Shown here one piece after another: positions 18,471 through 27,752 of a stretch of 64,000 nt of DNA. The position numbers were made by a program, and so were the translations under genes. Every line of letters starts with the position of its first letter. The stretch's first letter is position 1. A model generated the notes under the pieces. The model was not told where the DNA came from and did not search any database. It worked only from the letters and a program-made list of their open reading frames with translations. This DNA is from Acetobacter orleanensis (GTDB lineage Bacteria > Pseudomonadota > Alphaproteobacteria > Acetobacterales > Acetobacteraceae), in assembly GCF_001581005.1 (NCBI RefSeq), contig NZ_LHZV01000063.1, positions 62,001 through 126,000 on the forward strand, in the 5' to 3' direction.

Positions 18471-19404
18471 CTTTTCAGGCCGACACTCCCGGCATCTGCT
18501 CGGTCTGCAAGGCATGACGCCAGACCAGATCGAGCCGCTGCTTGATCTGGCCGAAAGCTATGCCCTGCTCAACCGTTCCCGCAAGGTGCCACGGGACGTG
18601 CTGCGTGGCCGGACGCTGATCAACCTCTTTTTTGAGGACAGCACCCGGACCCGGACCTCCTTTGAACTGGCAGGCAAGCGTCTGGGCGCGGATGTGATCA
18701 ACATGTCCGTCGCGCAATCCTCCGTAAACAAGGGGGAAACCCTGCTGGATACGGCGGCAACTCTTAACGCCATGCAGGCCGACCTGCTGGTGGTGCGCCA
18801 TTCCCAGTCCGGCGCGCCCGCCCTGCTGGCGCAGAAGGTGGAAGCCTGCGTGGTCAATGCGGGTGATGGCACGCATGAGCACCCCACACAGGCTTTGCTG
18901 GACGCCCTGACCATCCGCCGCCATTGCGGCCGATTTGCCGGGCTGACGGTCGCCATCTGCGGGGATGTCGCCCATTCTCGCGTAGCGCGGTCTGACATTC
19001 ATCTTCTTACCACCATGGGTTGTAAGGTCCGTGTGGTCGGTCCACCGACCCTCGTGCCGAACGGCTTTAAAAGCCTCGGTGTTGAGGTCTTTCACACCAT
19101 GGAGGAAGGACTACGCGGTGCGGATGTGGTGATGATGCTGCGCCTGCAACGTGAGCGCATGTCCTCCGGGCAGATCCCCAGTGCGCGGGAATATTTCCGC
19201 TTTTATGGGCTGGACCAGCGGCGGCTCGCTCTGGCGAACAAGGACGCGCTCGTCATGCACCCCGGCCCCATGAACCGCGGCGTGGAAATTGACAGTCTGG
19301 TTGCCGATTCTGACCAGAGCGTGATTCAGGAACAGGTTGAAATGGGCGTTGCTGTTCGCATGGCTGTGCTGGACCGGCTGACCCGAGGCAGACATTCCGC
19401 ATGA
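18463..19404 (+). CDS. pyrB: Aspartate carbamoyltransferase catalytic subunit
   Basis: A 313-residue enzyme condensing aspartate with carbamoyl phosphate in de novo pyrimidine synthesis. The carbamoyl-phosphate signature [20 protein letters not shown] (about residue 50) and [13 protein letters not shown] (about residue 132) are intact. The start [11 protein letters not shown] overlaps the gltX stop (ATGGCTAG); a longer frame from 18400 would run into gltX. It overlaps the downstream dihydroorotase-like gene by 4 bp, an arrangement typical of ATCases that form a complex with an inactive dihydroorotase partner. Confidence 0.95.
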   Translation: MASFSGRHSRHLLGLQGMTPDQIEPLLDLAESYALLNRSRKVPRDVLRGRTLINLFFEDSTRTRTSFELAGKRLGADVINMSVAQSSVNKGETLLDTAATLNAMQADLLVVRHSQSGAPALLAQKVEACVVNAGDGTHEHPTQALLDALTIRRHCGRFAGLTVAICGDVAHSRVARSDIHLLTTMGCKVRVVGPPTLVPNGFKSLGVEVFHTMEEGLRGADVVMMLRLQRERMSSGQIPSAREYFRFYGLDQRRLALANKDALVMHPGPMNRGVEIDSLVADSDQSVIQEQVEMGVAVRMAVLDRLTRGRHSA

Positions 19405-20690
19405 GCACTCTTCTTTTTGATAATGTCCGCCTGATAGACCCGGCCTCCGGGCTGGATCAGCCGGGCCGTCTGCTGGTGCGCGATGGCGCCATTGCCGGGA
19501 CAGACAAGGCTGGTGCGGACAGCGTGCCGGAAGGTGCTGAAGTTATTGACGGTCAGGGCGCTGTGCTGTGTCCCGGCCTTGTTGATATGCGCGTGGAAAT
19601 TGGCGAGCCGGGACACGAATATCGTGAAACGATTGCGTCGGCCGCTCGCGCCGCCTCCGCCGGGGGCATTACCACCATCGCGGTGCTGCCCACCTGTGAA
19701 CCCGCCATTGATAACCCCGCTCTGGTCCGCCTGCTCCGCAGCCGCGGGGAAGAAACCGGGGCCATTACCATCCTGCCCTATGGCGCGCTGACCAAAGGCT
19801 GCAAGGGGCAGGAACTGGCGGAAATCGGCCTGCTGCATGAAGCGGGCGCCGTGGCCTTTACCGATGGCGCGCGCGCCATTGACCCCGCCCGTCTGATGCG
19901 TCTGGCCCTGTCCTATGCCGGAGGCTTCGGGGCGCTGGTTGTGCAGCACCCCGAAGAACCCTCTCTGGCCGGTTCCGGCTGCGCCACGGCGGGGGAACTG
20001 GCGACCCGCATGGGGCTGCCCGGCGTTCCGCCCGTGGCGGAAGCCATTATGATCGCACGGGATATTCGTCTGGCCGAACTCACCGGGGGACGCCTGCATT
20101 TCGGGCATGTCTCCACGGGGGAAGGCGTTGACCTTATCCGTCAGGCCAAAGCGCGTGGGGTACAGGTGACGTGTGACACCGCCCCGCATTATTTTGACCT
20201 GAACGAAAACGCGATTGGTGACTTCCGCACCTACGCCAAATTCTCCCCGCCGCTCAGGGCGGAAGCCGACCGTCTGGCCATCTGCGCTGCTCTGGCCGAC
20301 GGCACGATTGACGCCATTGCCTCTGACCACCTACCGCGTGACGCAGACGATAAACGCCTGCCCTTCGCACAGGCCGCCACTGGCGGCACCGGCATGGTCA
20401 CGCTGCTAGGGGTCACACTGGCGCGGGTGCATGACGGCACGCTCACGCTGCCACAAGCACTTGCCCTGCTTACTCACAAACCCTCCGCGCTGCTGGATGT
20501 TCCCTGCGGCACGCTGGCAACTGGGGCTGCGGCGGACCTCTGCCTGTTTGCGCCGGACCAGAGCTGGCTGGTGGAAGCAGGCAAGCTGCCGGGCCGTGCG
20601 CAGAATACACCGTTTGATGGCCGTCCGCTGGAAGGCCGCGTACTAGGCACATGGAAGGCCGGACGGCGGGTTTACGGAGCCTCAGCATGA
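19401..20690 (+). CDS. pyrC: Dihydroorotase family protein, probably non-catalytic (PyrC'/PyrX type)
   Basis: A 429-residue amidohydrolase of the type I dihydroorotase family. The usual metal-binding DxHxH after the beta-strand reads [14 protein letters not shown] (about residue 58), so both histidines of HxH are missing, while later His and Asp residues remain in [16 protein letters not shown] and [10 protein letters not shown]. In Pseudomonas an inactive homologue of this kind is needed to assemble ATCase, and the 4-bp overlap with pyrB fits that role. Catalysis of the ring closure would then need a second pyrC elsewhere. The family is certain; lack of activity is inferred from the missing residues. 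Confidence 0.88.
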   Translation: MSTLLFDNVRLIDPASGLDQPGRLLVRDGAIAGTDKAGADSVPEGAEVIDGQGAVLCPGLVDMRVEIGEPGHEYRETIASAARAASAGGITTIAVLPTCEPAIDNPALVRLLRSRGEETGAITILPYGALTKGCKGQELAEIGLLHEAGAVAFTDGARAIDPARLMRLALSYAGGFGALVVQHPEEPSLAGSGCATAGELATRMGLPGVPPVAEAIMIARDIRLAELTGGRLHFGHVSTGEGVDLIRQAKARGVQVTCDTAPHYFDLNENAIGDFRTYAKFSPPLRAEADRLAICAALADGTIDAIASDHLPRDADDKRLPFAQAATGGTGMVTLLGVTLARVHDGTLTLPQALALLTHKPSALLDVPCGTLATGAAADLCLFAPDQSWLVEAGKLPGRAQNTPFDGRPLEGRVLGTWKAGRRVYGASA

Positions 20691-21331
20691 TGACCGCTCT
20701 CCCCTCCTACGCGCTGTGGCTGCTCGCGGCCATGGCGTTCATGGGATATGTGCTGGGCAGTGTGCCGTTTGGGCTGATTCTGACCAATGCCGCTGGCCTT
20801 GGTGATCTGCGCAAAATCGGCTCCGGCAATATCGGGGCCACCAATGTGCTGCGCACGGGCCGGAAAGATCTTGCCGCCGCCACGCTTGGGTTAGACGCCG
20901 CCAAGGGCGCGCTGGCCGTGGCGATTGCGTGGATCATGACGCCACCAGACTTTTCCGACCGGATTCTGGCTGTCACCGCGCTGGCCGTTGTAGTGGGCCA
21001 TTGCTACCCGATTTTTCTCGGCTTCAAGGGCGGCAAAGGTGTCGCGACCGGGTTGGGCGCTCTGCTGGCGCTCTCCCCCATAACCGGGCTGATCGGCTGC
21101 GCCACATGGCTGGGTGTGGCAAAACTCACGCGCATTTCCTCCGCTGGCGCGCTGGCGGCCTTTATCGTCATGCCGTTTGTCACGCTTGCCCTGTATGGCT
21201 TCAGTTTCCAGACCTCCGGCAAGCCCATGGCCGTGCTGCTTATCAGCCTGTTGGTGCTCATGCGGCACAGCGCAAACATTGGCCGTATTCTGAACGGTAC
21301 TGAGCCACGGGTTCCACCCAAACAAAAATGA
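20687..21331 (+). CDS. plsY: Acyl-phosphate glycerol-3-phosphate acyltransferase
   Basis: A 214-residue polytopic membrane enzyme transferring an acyl chain from acyl-phosphate to glycerol-3-phosphate, the first step in phospholipid synthesis. Motifs are GSGNIGATNVLRTGRK (about residue 45) and FLGFKGGKGVATGLG (about residue 110). The start is the first of two adjacent ATGs overlapping the pyrC stop (4 bp), with GGAG 6 bases upstream. It overlaps dprA by 4 bp. plsC, the next step, is at 2.4-3.1 kb. Confidence 0.94.
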   Translation: MMTALPSYALWLLAAMAFMGYVLGSVPFGLILTNAAGLGDLRKIGSGNIGATNVLRTGRKDLAAATLGLDAAKGALAVAIAWIMTPPDFSDRILAVTALAVVVGHCYPIFLGFKGGKGVATGLGALLALSPITGLIGCATWLGVAKLTRISSAGALAAFIVMPFVTLALYGFSFQTSGKPMAVLLISLLVLMRHSANIGRILNGTEPRVPPKQK

Positions 21332-22671
21332 CCTCGCTTGTCGCCTGCCTGCGTCTGGCCCGCACCGAGTCTGTGGGGCCACGTACATGGCGGCGGCTGG
21401 TTAGCCAGTATCACTCAGCCGAGGCCGCTCTTAAGGCCCTGCCCCGCCTGCCACAGCGCGGACGGGTGCCCGTCATCATCCCCTCGCAAGACAGTATCCT
21501 GCGGGAAATTGAGGCCACCCTGAACATGGGCGGCCGTATTCTCACGCTGCTGGATGCGGACTACCCGTTTCTACTGAAAGAAATCCCCGATGCCCCGCCG
21601 GTTCTCAGCGTGCTGGGGGATGTTGCGGCCTTGAGCACACCCGGCATCGGGCTGATTGGCGCGCGCAATGCGTCCTCCTCGGGCCTGCGACTGGCGGAAA
21701 GTCTGGCGACAGAACTGGTTGAAGCAGGCCTATCCGTTGTTTCCGGTCTGGCACGAGGAATTGATAGTGCGGCCCATAAAGGCGCGCTCCACCGGCACGG
21801 CCTGACCGTAGCCGCCATTGCGGGTGGACTGGACAAGCCCTACCCGCCGCAAAACACCCACCTGCAAGCCGAAATTGCCGAGAAAGGCGCGGTCGTGACG
21901 GAAGCGCCCTTGGGCACAGCCCCGCTCAACCGCCATTTTCCGCGCCGCAACCGGCTGATAGCCGGGCTCACGCTTGGCTGCGTGGTGGTGGAAGCCGCCC
22001 CCAAATCCGGCACCCTGATTACGGCGCGCCTTGTCGGGGAGTACGGGCGGGAACTCTTCGCTGTGCCCGGCTCTCCGCTGGACCCGCGCTGCCGGGGGAG
22101 CAATGACCTGCTGCGCAACGGCGCAGTGCTGACGGAAAGTGTCGCCGACATCCTTCCGCACCTTCCACCACTTTTCCCAGAGCAGCAGAAACGGCACCAG
22201 TTTACGCCGCCAGTGTCAGTTGAACCCACACGACAGAGCGTTTCAGGTGGTCTTCCTGCACCGCAACACTCTTTTTCCTTGCCTTTGCCAGAGGTGCCTG
22301 AAACGGCAGAGCGGCTAGACAGAGGGGGCACGCCCAATCTCCCGTCTACCGAAAACAATAGAGAGCCAGAAAATGGCGCTTTTCTGCCGCCAGCGCCCGT
22401 TCCCACCCCCGCATCTCATACCAGCCCCGCCCCTTCCTCAGTCATAAGAAAAGCACCGATTCCGCCCCTAGAATCCAGTGAGACCGTGCGGGAAAAAGTG
22501 CTTGATCTGCTCTCCTTTACGCCCATAGCGGTTGACGATCTGGTTAGGCGCTGCCAGTTCTCAGCTTCCGCCGTCTTGACCGCGCTCACGGAACTTGAGC
22601 TGTCTGGCTGTCTGGACTCACTCCCCGGTGGGCGTGTTGTTCGTGTCGCCAGTCATGGCAAACATGGCTGA
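21328..22671 (+). CDS. dprA: DNA-processing protein DprA
   Basis: A 447-residue protein that protects incoming single-stranded DNA and loads RecA during transformation. The Rossmann-like DprA domain (about residues 80-290) shows GLIGARNASSSGLRLAESLA, SGLARGIDSAAHKGAL and APKSGTLITARLV. A Pro/Ser-rich linker of about 90 residues (290-380) precedes a C-terminal winged-helix domain (about 385-447) of the DML1 type. It overlaps plsY by 4 bp and is followed after 35 bp by topA, the common alphaproteobacterial order. Confidence 0.94.
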   Translation: MTSLVACLRLARTESVGPRTWRRLVSQYHSAEAALKALPRLPQRGRVPVIIPSQDSILREIEATLNMGGRILTLLDADYPFLLKEIPDAPPVLSVLGDVAALSTPGIGLIGARNASSSGLRLAESLATELVEAGLSVVSGLARGIDSAAHKGALHRHGLTVAAIAGGLDKPYPPQNTHLQAEIAEKGAVVTEAPLGTAPLNRHFPRRNRLIAGLTLGCVVVEAAPKSGTLITARLVGEYGRELFAVPGSPLDPRCRGSNDLLRNGAVLTESVADILPHLPPLFPEQQKRHQFTPPVSVEPTRQSVSGGLPAPQHSFSLPLPEVPETAERLDRGGTPNLPSTENNREPENGAFLPPAPVPTPASHTSPAPSSVIRKAPIPPLESSETVREKVLDLLSFTPIAVDDLVRRCQFSASAVLTALTELELSGCLDSLPGGRVVRVASHGKHG

Positions 22672-22706
22672 TCTTAAGGTGCTGCTTCCGGCAGGTCGGA
22701 GAGAGT

Positions 22707-25448
22707 ATGACTGACGTTGTGGTGGTCGAATCGCCCGCAAAAGCGAAAACGATCAACAAATATCTGGGTAATGGCTACACGGTTCTGGCCTCCTTCGGGC
22801 ATGTGCGCGATCTGCCGCCCAAAGATGGCTCCGTGCGCCCGGATGAAGATTTTGCCATGTCTTGGCAGGCCGATGAGCGAGGCAACAAACAGGTTGCCGC
22901 CATTATCAAAGCCTTAAAAGGCGCTAAAACCCTCTATCTCGCGACTGACCCGGACCGTGAGGGCGAAGCGATTTCATGGCATGTCCGCGCCATGCTGGAA
23001 GAGAAAAAGGCGCTGAAGGGTGTAGACGTTCAGCGCGTCACCTTTAACGAGATCACCAAAAGCGCCATCAAGACCGCCATGGCGCACCCGCGTGACCTCG
23101 ATATGCCGCTGATCGAGGCGTATCTAGCCCGCCGCGCGCTGGATTATCTGGTCGGCTTTACTCTCTCCCCCGTTCTGTGGCGCAAACTGCCCGGCTCCCG
23201 CAGCGCGGGCCGTGTGCAGTCCGTCGCCCTGCGGCTGATCTGTGAGCGGGAAGCCGAAATTGAAGTCTTCAAACCGCGTGAATACTGGACGGTGCAGGCG
23301 GCCCTCGCCACTCCGTCTGGCGCGCCGTTTACCGCCCGCCTCACACATCTGAATGGCAAGAAGCTCGACCAGTTCGATCTGAACAACGAGGAGCTTGCCA
23401 CCGCCGCCAAAAAGGCCGTGGAAGCGGAAACCCTCGCCGTTCAGTCTGTCGAACGCCGCAAGGTGCGCCGCAACCCGCAGCCGCCTTTCACCACCTCCAC
23501 CCTACAACAGGAAGCCTCCCGCAAATTGGGCATGGGCGCACAAGTCACCATGCGCACCGCCCAGCAACTGTATGAAGGCATTGATGTTGGCGGGGAGACC
23601 GTGGGCCTCATTACCTATATGCGAACAGACGGTGTGCAGATGGCCAAGGAAGCCATGTTCGCCATCCGGGACCATATCGGCCAGCATATTGGTGGGGACT
23701 ATGTGCCCGCCCAGCCGCGCTTTTACAGCTCCAAAGCCAAGAACGCGCAGGAAGCGCATGAAGCCATCCGCCCGACGGATGTTTCCCGCACCCCCTCTTC
23801 CGTCGCCTCCCACCTCACGCCGGAACAGCGCCGCCTCTATGAATTGATCTGGAAGCGGGCCGTTGCCAGCCAGATGGAATCCGCTGCCCTTGATCAGGTT
23901 GCCGTGGATATTGCGGGTCCCTCCGGCCAGACCGTGCTGCGCGCCAACGGCTCCATCATCACGTTTGACGGCTTCCTGCGTCTTTATACGGAAGGCCGGG
24001 ACGATAGCGACAAGCCTGCGGATGACGAGTCCCGCATGCTGCCGCCCATGAAGGAAAAGGACCCGCTCAAGCGTGAAAGCGTTTCGGCGGACCAGCACTT
24101 CACCCAGCCGCCGCCGCGCTTTTCGGAAGCCTCGCTGGTCAAAAAAATGGAAGAAATCGGCATTGGCCGCCCTTCCACCTACGCCTCCATCCTGACCGTG
24201 CTGCGGGACCGCAACTACGTCACGCTGGAAAACCGCCGCTTCATCCCCGAAGCACGCGGGCGGCTGGTCACGGCGTTCCTTGTGTCCTTCTTTGAGAAGT
24301 ATGTGGACACCACGTTCACCGCCAGCCTTGAAGAACTGCTGGACGATATTTCCGATGGCCGGGCCGAATGGAAGCATGTGCTGGCCAACTTCTGGTCCGC
24401 TTTTTCCAAAGCTGTGGCGGACACCAAGGATCTGACCATTACCGATGTGCTGAACGCACTCGATAAGGATCTCGGTCCGTTCTTCTTCCCGCCGCGTGAG
24501 GATGGGTCCGACCCGCGCCACTGCACAGCCTGCGGCACGGGCCGCCTCGGCCTCAAATTGGGCCGTTACGGCGCCTTTATTGGCTGCTCCAATTACCCGG
24601 AATGTTCCTTCACCCGCCGCCTCTCTTCCGAAAGTGCGGAAGAAGGGGAAGGCGCTGCGCTGAAAGACGGTATGCGTGTGCTGGGCCAGCACCCCGATAC
24701 GGGTGAGGACATCACCGTGCGTCAGGGGCCTTATGGCCTGTATGTACAGCAGGGCGAGCCGGACCCGGCGGACAAGAAAGCCAAGCCGAAACGCGCCTCC
24801 CTCCCCAAAGGAATGGATGGCGAGGCCATTACACTGGATCAGGCGGTTGGTCTGCTGTCCCTGCCCCGCCTTGTCGGCCTGCACCCGGAAAGCGGGGAAC
24901 CGATTGAAGCCGGTCTGGGCCGCTTCGGCCCTTACGTGAAAATGGGCGGGATCTTCGGCTCTCTGGACAAGGACGATGATGTTCTGACCATCGGCCTGAA
25001 CCGCGCTGTGGATGCGCTGGCTAAAAAAATGGCCTCCATCCGCGCTATGGGCGCGCACCCCAAGGATGGCGAACCTGTCACGATCCGCAAAGGCCGCTTT
25101 GGCCCTTATGCGCAGCATGGCAATCTGGTCGCCACCCTGCCGCGTGGCGCGGATATGAACGAGGTCACGCTGGATGAGGCCGTGGCCCTGCTGGCTGAAA
25201 AAGGCAAACCCCTGAAAGCCAAGGGGGGTGCTGCCAAAAAGAAGGCCACCGCCAAAACGGCTACAAAAAAGACCGCAAGCAAGGCAGAACCCAAGCCAAA
25301 AGCGGCACCGAAAAAGACTGCGACCAAGACCACGGCAGCCGCCAAGAAAACGACTACCCGTAAAACGGCAGCCAAAAAAAGCACGACGGAAGACGGCGCT
25401 GAGGCTCCCGCCAAAAAGCCCGCCGCCCGAAAGAAAAAGGCGGACTAA
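22707..25448 (+). CDS. topA: DNA topoisomerase I
   Basis: A 913-residue type IA topoisomerase that relaxes negative supercoils. The N-terminal Toprim domain begins VVVESPAKAKTINKYLG and includes the acidic DPDREGEAISWH site. The catalytic tyrosine is in GLITYMRTDGVQ (about residue 305). A Cys4 zinc-finger segment is near residue 608 (CTACGTGRLGLKLG...CSNYPEC), followed by several topo C-terminal repeats of the GRFGPY kind (about residues 665-830). The tail from about residue 838 is a Lys/Ala/Thr-rich basic extension, which probably binds DNA nonspecifically. Ribosome-binding site GGAGAG precedes the start. Confidence 0.97.
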   Translation: MTDVVVVESPAKAKTINKYLGNGYTVLASFGHVRDLPPKDGSVRPDEDFAMSWQADERGNKQVAAIIKALKGAKTLYLATDPDREGEAISWHVRAMLEEKKALKGVDVQRVTFNEITKSAIKTAMAHPRDLDMPLIEAYLARRALDYLVGFTLSPVLWRKLPGSRSAGRVQSVALRLICEREAEIEVFKPREYWTVQAALATPSGAPFTARLTHLNGKKLDQFDLNNEELATAAKKAVEAETLAVQSVERRKVRRNPQPPFTTSTLQQEASRKLGMGAQVTMRTAQQLYEGIDVGGETVGLITYMRTDGVQMAKEAMFAIRDHIGQHIGGDYVPAQPRFYSSKAKNAQEAHEAIRPTDVSRTPSSVASHLTPEQRRLYELIWKRAVASQMESAALDQVAVDIAGPSGQTVLRANGSIITFDGFLRLYTEGRDDSDKPADDESRMLPPMKEKDPLKRESVSADQHFTQPPPRFSEASLVKKMEEIGIGRPSTYASILTVLRDRNYVTLENRRFIPEARGRLVTAFLVSFFEKYVDTTFTASLEELLDDISDGRAEWKHVLANFWSAFSKAVADTKDLTITDVLNALDKDLGPFFFPPREDGSDPRHCTACGTGRLGLKLGRYGAFIGCSNYPECSFTRRLSSESAEEGEGAALKDGMRVLGQHPDTGEDITVRQGPYGLYVQQGEPDPADKKAKPKRASLPKGMDGEAITLDQAVGLLSLPRLVGLHPESGEPIEAGLGRFGPYVKMGGIFGSLDKDDDVLTIGLNRAVDALAKKMASIRAMGAHPKDGEPVTIRKGRFGPYAQHGNLVATLPRGADMNEVTLDEAVALLAEKGKPLKAKGGAAKKKATAKTATKKTASKAEPKPKAAPKKTATKTTAAAKKTTTRKTAAKKSTTEDGAEAPAKKPAARKKKAD

Positions 25449-25451
25449 CCC

Positions 25452-27752
25452 GTGCAGAAAAGATCGGGGGCCGCAACTCTGCCTGACTCTGCGGCCCTCC
25501 GGACTTTTCTGGAAGCAGACCGCACCCCCATTTCCCCGCCCGATATTCTTCGGGCCTTTGGTTTACCCGCGCATCTAAAAGCCGCTTTGCGGACGCATCT
25601 GCACGCCATGGCCGTCGCGGGAGATCTCGCGCTCCTGCCGCCGGGCAGACTGAAAGGTGTGACCGGCCTGCCGGAGACCGCCCGCGCCATCATCACACGC
25701 ATGAGGCATGACGGCTTGCCTCTGGCCCACCTGCCCGATGACCCGTATGGCAGCAGCGTGGCACTCGTCACGTCGCATCTGGACGGCAGCCTGCTTATCC
25801 CCGGTGATGAGGTGATCCTTCGCCTCCGCCCCGCCACCGGCCGTACCCGGCGGGAAGGGCGGCCAATCCGTCTCGTCTCCACCGCCCCGCGCCAGATTGC
25901 CGCTGTTTTTCAGACCAACCCGGACAGGCTGCTCCCCTGTGACCGCAGGCTCACGCGGGCGCTGGACATCGTGCCCGACTTACCCGCATCGCGGGACGGG
26001 CCGGACACCGTACCAGCGGGCACCACGCCAGAGGACACCGCACCAGAGAATGCACCAGAAAACGGACACATTAATTCACCGGCGAGCGCACCAGAAAGCG
26101 CTCTGGATGCCATCCCTCCGCAATTCCCTTTGGAGTCCGCCCCCTCACATCCCGCGCTGGCTTCCCTCACCAAGCACCCTGTAGCGGGGGAAATCGTGCT
26201 GGCGGACCTTCTTCCCGCACGGGATAGCCATCACGCTCCCTGTGCGCGGATCCGCACTATTCTGGGGCCCGCCACAGCAGCAGGCATGCCCGCCACCTTA
26301 AGCCTGTTGACCCACGACATCCCCGCAGAGTTCCCGCCAGAGGTAGAAGCCGAGGCACAACGCGTCGCCCGGCCCCCTTCACACCCGGCCACCATGGGCA
26401 ACGCCACGGATGACCCGCTGGACGGGCGAACGGACCTGCGCGCTCTCCCCCTTGTCACTATTGATGATGCCAGCGCGCAGGATTTTGATGACGCCATCTG
26501 GGCGGAACGAACATCGGACGGCTTCCGCCTGATGATCGCCATCGCGGATGTCGCGCATTACGTCACCCCCGGCTCGGCACTGGATATTGAAGCCAGAAAA
26601 CGAGGCAACTCTGTCTATCTGCCGGGCCGCGTGGTGCCTATGCTGCCATTGGCTCTTTCGGCTGGGGTTTGCTCGCTCAAACCGCAGGAAGACCGGCTGT
26701 GCGTATTTGTTGAACTCACCATCACCCCTACGGGGCAGACTCGTTCCGGCACGCTGGGCCGGGGGATCATGCGCAGCGCCGCACGGTTGACCTATCAGGA
26801 TGTGCAGCGAGCACTTGAACCCAAAACAGCGATAGCGGCGCAGGTATCGGCGAGCCCGTCCGGTTTCTCTGAAGGTGGCACGGCCAACCTCTCGACTCTC
26901 CCGCCAGACCTGATCCCGACGTTACAGGCGGCCGCAGCGGCGTTGCAAGCAGACGCCGCTGCCCGCGGCGTGCTGACCCTGCCGGAAGAAGACTATCACG
27001 TCACGCTTGATGCCACCGGACAGCCAGCAGACTTCAAACTCCGTGAACGCCTGCCCGCGCATGATCTTGTGGCGGCCTTCATGATCGCCGCCAACCGCTT
27101 TGCCGCGGAAGAGCTTGTGCGCCACACTGCACCGGGGCTGTTCCGTGTACACCCCGCACCACCCGCCCCGTCCGCAGAGCGGACGAGCCATTCCCAACCG
27201 CCCGCACGCATGCAAGCACGTTACAGTGCAACGCCGGGACAGCATCACGGTCTGGCGCTGGCACGCTACACGCATTTCACCAGCCCGATCCGCCGCTATG
27301 CGGACCTTGTCACGCACCGCGCGCTACTTGCTCTCCTTGACCGCACTGCACGCAATACAGCCTCCCACCAGCCAGACAGAGCAGACCTGCCCGCCCTCGC
27401 CGAACATCTCCAGATGACGGAACGCAGAGCCACTTCCGCCGTTCAGGCTTGTCAGGACAGACTTGCTGCCATTTTTCTGACCCCGTTCATCGGGCAGACT
27501 CTGGAAACACACATCACCACTGCAACCCGGTCTGGCCTTGCCGTGACATTGACGAAAACAGGAACTCCGTCTTTCCTTTCCTTTCTTGCCTTGCCGGATG
27601 ACTCAGGGATGCATGACGACTCGTTACTCACGCGCTCAGACTTCAGTTCAGGAACCCGTTTCCTGAACGGCGACGTGCTGCCTGTTGTCCTGACCGCCAC
27701 CCATCCAGCACAGGGTACACTGGCTCTGGCTTCCGTATGCCATGACAGCTAG
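25452..27752 (+). CDS. rnr: Ribonuclease R
   Basis: A 766-residue 3'-5' exoribonuclease of the RNB family acting on structured RNA. The N-terminal winged-helix/cold-shock region (1-170) leads to the RNB core with TIDDASAQDFDDAIWA (about residue 337, the metal-binding aspartates) and YTHFTSPIRRYADLVTH (about residue 605). A C-terminal S1-type region follows. A Pro/Glu/Ala-rich insertion at about residues 178-235 separates the N-terminal part from the core. The start is a GTG only 3 bp after the topA stop. Its end overlaps the protease gene by 11 bp. Confidence 0.92.
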   Translation: MQKRSGAATLPDSAALRTFLEADRTPISPPDILRAFGLPAHLKAALRTHLHAMAVAGDLALLPPGRLKGVTGLPETARAIITRMRHDGLPLAHLPDDPYGSSVALVTSHLDGSLLIPGDEVILRLRPATGRTRREGRPIRLVSTAPRQIAAVFQTNPDRLLPCDRRLTRALDIVPDLPASRDGPDTVPAGTTPEDTAPENAPENGHINSPASAPESALDAIPPQFPLESAPSHPALASLTKHPVAGEIVLADLLPARDSHHAPCARIRTILGPATAAGMPATLSLLTHDIPAEFPPEVEAEAQRVARPPSHPATMGNATDDPLDGRTDLRALPLVTIDDASAQDFDDAIWAERTSDGFRLMIAIADVAHYVTPGSALDIEARKRGNSVYLPGRVVPMLPLALSAGVCSLKPQEDRLCVFVELTITPTGQTRSGTLGRGIMRSAARLTYQDVQRALEPKTAIAAQVSASPSGFSEGGTANLSTLPPDLIPTLQAAAAALQADAAARGVLTLPEEDYHVTLDATGQPADFKLRERLPAHDLVAAFMIAANRFAAEELVRHTAPGLFRVHPAPPAPSAERTSHSQPPARMQARYSATPGQHHGLALARYTHFTSPIRRYADLVTHRALLALLDRTARNTASHQPDRADLPALAEHLQMTERRATSAVQACQDRLAAIFLTPFIGQTLETHITTATRSGLAVTLTKTGTPSFLSFLALPDDSGMHDDSLLTRSDFSSGTRFLNGDVLPVVLTATHPAQGTLALASVCHDS

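Noticed and set aside
23502-25118. 538-codon minus-strand open frame opposite topA
   Set aside because: Antisense shadow of topA with no recognised motifs.
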